In this document: piece after piece, positions 23,086 to 25,069 of the stretch
Position numbering within the stretch: the first letter of the stretch is position 1
Layout of the letters: the number at the start of each line of letters is the position of its first letter
Program-made: the position numbers and the translations under genes
The notes under the pieces: model-generated
What the model was told of the DNA's origin: nothing
The model's input: only the letters and a program-made list of their open reading frames with translations
Database searches by the model: none
Assembly: GCA_030040515.1 (NCBI GenBank)
Contig: JASHTO010000432.1
Span: 1-25,069 of the forward strand
Direction of reading: 5' to 3'
Length of the DNA stretch: 25,069 bases
Source: Terriglobia bacterium
GTDB taxonomy: Bacteria > Acidobacteriota > Terriglobia > UBA7540

Positions 23086-25069
23086 TCAGACGTCCAACTG
23101 CACCACTAAGGCGTCCTCGTACGGAACTGTCACCTGCAGGTGCTGATTTTCCATGCCTAGCTCTTGGCCGCTGTGAATGTTCGTGGCCCGCGCGTAGCGC
23201 CGGGGCAGGGCGACGGCCTCCGTCTGGTCGCTCGGCGTATCGTTGATGATCACGAGCAAGCTTCGATTGCCGCCCTCAATAAGCCGTGGACGTAACATCT
23301 TCGAAGACACCTTGGGTCGCACAATGGGCGTCAGGATGGCGCGCAGCAATTCTATCCCGCCGCGATCGCCGGCCGTAATGCTGGCTCCAAGATTCGTACC
23401 GATGTAAAAGACCTGGCCGCCGGCGACTCGCTTCCTGGCCGCCACTGTGAAGCCTTGACAAACGCCGATGGGGGACGCCGAACTGACTTCAATCGGCGTA
23501 ACGAAAGTGCGTGCCTTAAAGCGAACCGCGACCGGCTCCGAAAACTGCAGTTCCGGCTCATCGTAGATTTGCTCGGCCTGCGGACGAACTGCCGGACCCA
23601 GGATATCTGCCAGCGGATTCCGTTCTCCCTTGGGTTGCAGGTAGAAGGGTTCCATTTCGCGATACCCAAATGCTACTGACAACCCGTAAGGGGGAACGAC
23701 GGGGTTGTAAAAGCATCGCTCGTCAAACATGCCGAACGCGGTCTCCAAAACTAGACAGCCGCCATTTTCCGCGTAGTTCCTCAATTTCTCGCACGTGTCC
23801 TTTTTGCCTAGCAGGTGCCAGGGAACGATCAGCGCTTTATAGGGAGCATTGCCGAGGCTACACGGTTCAATGAAATCCACCCAATAATCTAATTGCCACA
23901 ATGCGTGGTAATAGCCCCGGAAAGACTCGGTGGAGGCATCTTCCGAACCCGCCATTGCGTACGTCAAAATGCCATTGTCCTGATCGGTGAGAATCGCCAC
24001 GTCGGGTTGGGGCCGGTAATCCTTGAGAATGCCCCAGTGGGCGGCAATGAGCTGGCGGTTCCTGGCGGCTTCGAACACGCGATCGGTCTGTGACCCATCG
24101 CGGTTGACCAGGCCAAATCCCGTCGCTTCTGTGCCGGTGGCTTCCGCATGGTAGGTCCAGTAGATAATTCCTTTGGCGCCGCCCGCAACGGCCAGCCAGT
24201 TCCAAAGCCGGATGTCCCGCGGCCGCATGTGCGGGCTCTCATACAGCCCGCTGCTTCCATGCCCGCCTTGCAGTTCCGTCATCCAAAACGGCTTGCCGGC
24301 GGCAGTGGAACGCGTGATTTCAATTTTCGCCGACCCAACGTAAACGGGAAAGCTGCCCCAGCGCGGGAAATTTGAAAGCCCCCAGTTTTGGACCACTTCC
24401 GCCAGGCGCCATCCATTTGTCCCGCCAATCGCCACGCCGTCAACGGGCGGATGATGTGCGGCATGACTTTCCAAAATATGGTTCGCGTCCGCCGCCTGGA
24501 TGGCTCCCACGCGGAACTTCATCTCCCAGGTGCTTCGGTCGATGATGTAGTCCCGCCAGTCAATCCAATCCAGATAGGTTCCCATGGCGCGGGGAGGATC
24601 AATTTCGGCCCAGTCCGAATATCGCCGCACCCAGGCGTGGTTGAGATCTTCCAGGCTTCCATACTTTTGGTTCAGCCAGTGGCGGAAATTTGCGATGGTC
24701 TGGTCACAATAGCAGTACAGATATTCCTGCGGCTGCGCCCAGATGTTGCGAGGAAAGCAGGGCTCGATGTGGGGCTCATTCCAACAATCATAAGCGTACA
24801 TAGAGCGATGTGACGCAGACATGCGGGCGAGTTCGACGATAAAACGTTTCGCCGCCTCCTGCACCGGCACCCAGTCCAGGCAGAGACCAGGCCATCCGCC
24901 GCTCACGTTGTTGCCGCTGTCGGAGAGCCGTTGGAAGTTGCCCCGGGCATCCACGAAACGAGTTTCCGGATGTTGTCTTTCCAGCCAGTAAGGCGCCTCC
25001 TCAATGACCACGCCCATCAGAACCCGTAACCCGAATTCGTCGCAATACTTCATCACCTCGTCAAGATCG
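23086..25069 (-). CDS. Glycoside hydrolase family 42-like beta-galactosidase (GH42-A), N-terminus outside window
   Basis: The frame is open to the window edge. Codons before 25056 read DLDEV, matching FDELEEVMGYCDEFG of GH42-B, so the GTG at 25056 is internal and roughly 100 N-terminal residues, including any signal peptide, are missing. All later blocks parallel GH42-B without large gaps: NNVSGGWPGLCLDW, YDCWNEPH (acid/base Glu, residue 94 counted from 25056), RLAEVVQNWGLSNFPRW, FWMTELQGG (nucleophile Glu 261), EATGTEATGFGLV, a trimerisation-like domain (VAILTDQDNGILTYAMAGSE) and the C-terminal beta domain ending VVQLDV. The two are tandem paralogues, clearly alike over their whole length but diverged enough that the duplication is not recent. 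It ends at TGA 23088-23086, 13 bases before GH42-B. Confidence 0.9.
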   Translation of the reverse strand, partial: DLDEVMKYCDEFGLRVLMGVVIEEAPYWLERQHPETRFVDARGNFQRLSDSGNNVSGGWPGLCLDWVPVQEAAKRFIVELARMSASHRSMYAYDCWNEPHIEPCFPRNIWAQPQEYLYCYCDQTIANFRHWLNQKYGSLEDLNHAWVRRYSDWAEIDPPRAMGTYLDWIDWRDYIIDRSTWEMKFRVGAIQAADANHILESHAAHHPPVDGVAIGGTNGWRLAEVVQNWGLSNFPRWGSFPVYVGSAKIEITRSTAAGKPFWMTELQGGHGSSGLYESPHMRPRDIRLWNWLAVAGGAKGIIYWTYHAEATGTEATGFGLVNRDGSQTDRVFEAARNRQLIAAHWGILKDYRPQPDVAILTDQDNGILTYAMAGSEDASTESFRGYYHALWQLDYWVDFIEPCSLGNAPYKALIVPWHLLGKKDTCEKLRNYAENGGCLVLETAFGMFDERCFYNPVVPPYGLSVAFGYREMEPFYLQPKGERNPLADILGPAVRPQAEQIYDEPELQFSEPVAVRFKARTFVTPIEVSSASPIGVCQGFTVAARKRVAGGQVFYIGTNLGASITAGDRGGIELLRAILTPIVRPKVSSKMLRPRLIEGGNRSLLVIINDTPSDQTEAVALPRRYARATNIHSGQELGMENQHLQVTVPYEDALVVQLDV

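Overview
The window looks like an Acidobacteriota chromosome, possibly near Solibacter/Bryobacter. This is inferred from high G+C, several very large exported proteins built from ASPM/SPD-2/Hydin-type beta-sandwiches, BID_2 Ig-like domains and Kelch repeats, Tat-exported glycoside hydrolases, a secreted TPR protein, and a chromosomal copy of a plasmid-type RepA. No rRNA, CRISPR array or intact tRNA was seen.

Layout. (1) Bases 1-2875 (+) hold the 3' part of an exported PD40 / ASPM / PASTA protein. (2) Bases 3160-10271 (-) hold a giant secreted Kelch/BID_2 protein. It has 28 Kelch blades in four groups of seven, so four predicted seven-bladed propellers, and one single-base frameshift breaks the fourth. 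(3) Bases 10434-13790 are a scar zone: a shredded sulfatase 3' end, an intact repA-like gene, a tRNA-Arg(ACG) 3' half that looks like an attachment-site remnant, about 0.8 kb of unrecognised DNA, a small unknown ORF, and a broken RecA-fold AAA ATPase. I read this as an old, decayed integrative or plasmid-derived element. (4) Bases 13793-25069 (-) form a glycan-degradation cluster, transcribed right to left: GH42 (enters from outside the window), GH42, TPR protein, GH2, GH2. The sulfatase scrap at 10434-10802 lies in the same orientation and may once have belonged to this cluster.

How the genes fit together. The two GH42 paralogues and two GH2 paralogues are each tandem duplicates with conserved catalytic glutamates, and three of the four have or had export signals (the N-terminus of the fourth lies outside the window). 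With a sulfatase remnant next to them, a periplasmic system cutting a sulfated beta-linked glycan is a reasonable inference, but the substrate cannot be read from sequence. The cluster is decaying next to the mobile scar: the distal GH2 pair carries several one-base indels, and GH2-2 also has two in-frame TAG codons, while the GH42 and TPR genes further away are intact.

The most interesting items are the four-propeller Kelch architecture with its precise repair arithmetic, the hidden Tat signal of GH2-2 in another frame, the sulfatase/repA/tRNA/ATPase scar, and a probable dispersed palindromic repeat embedded in the signal-peptide n-region of the Kelch protein.
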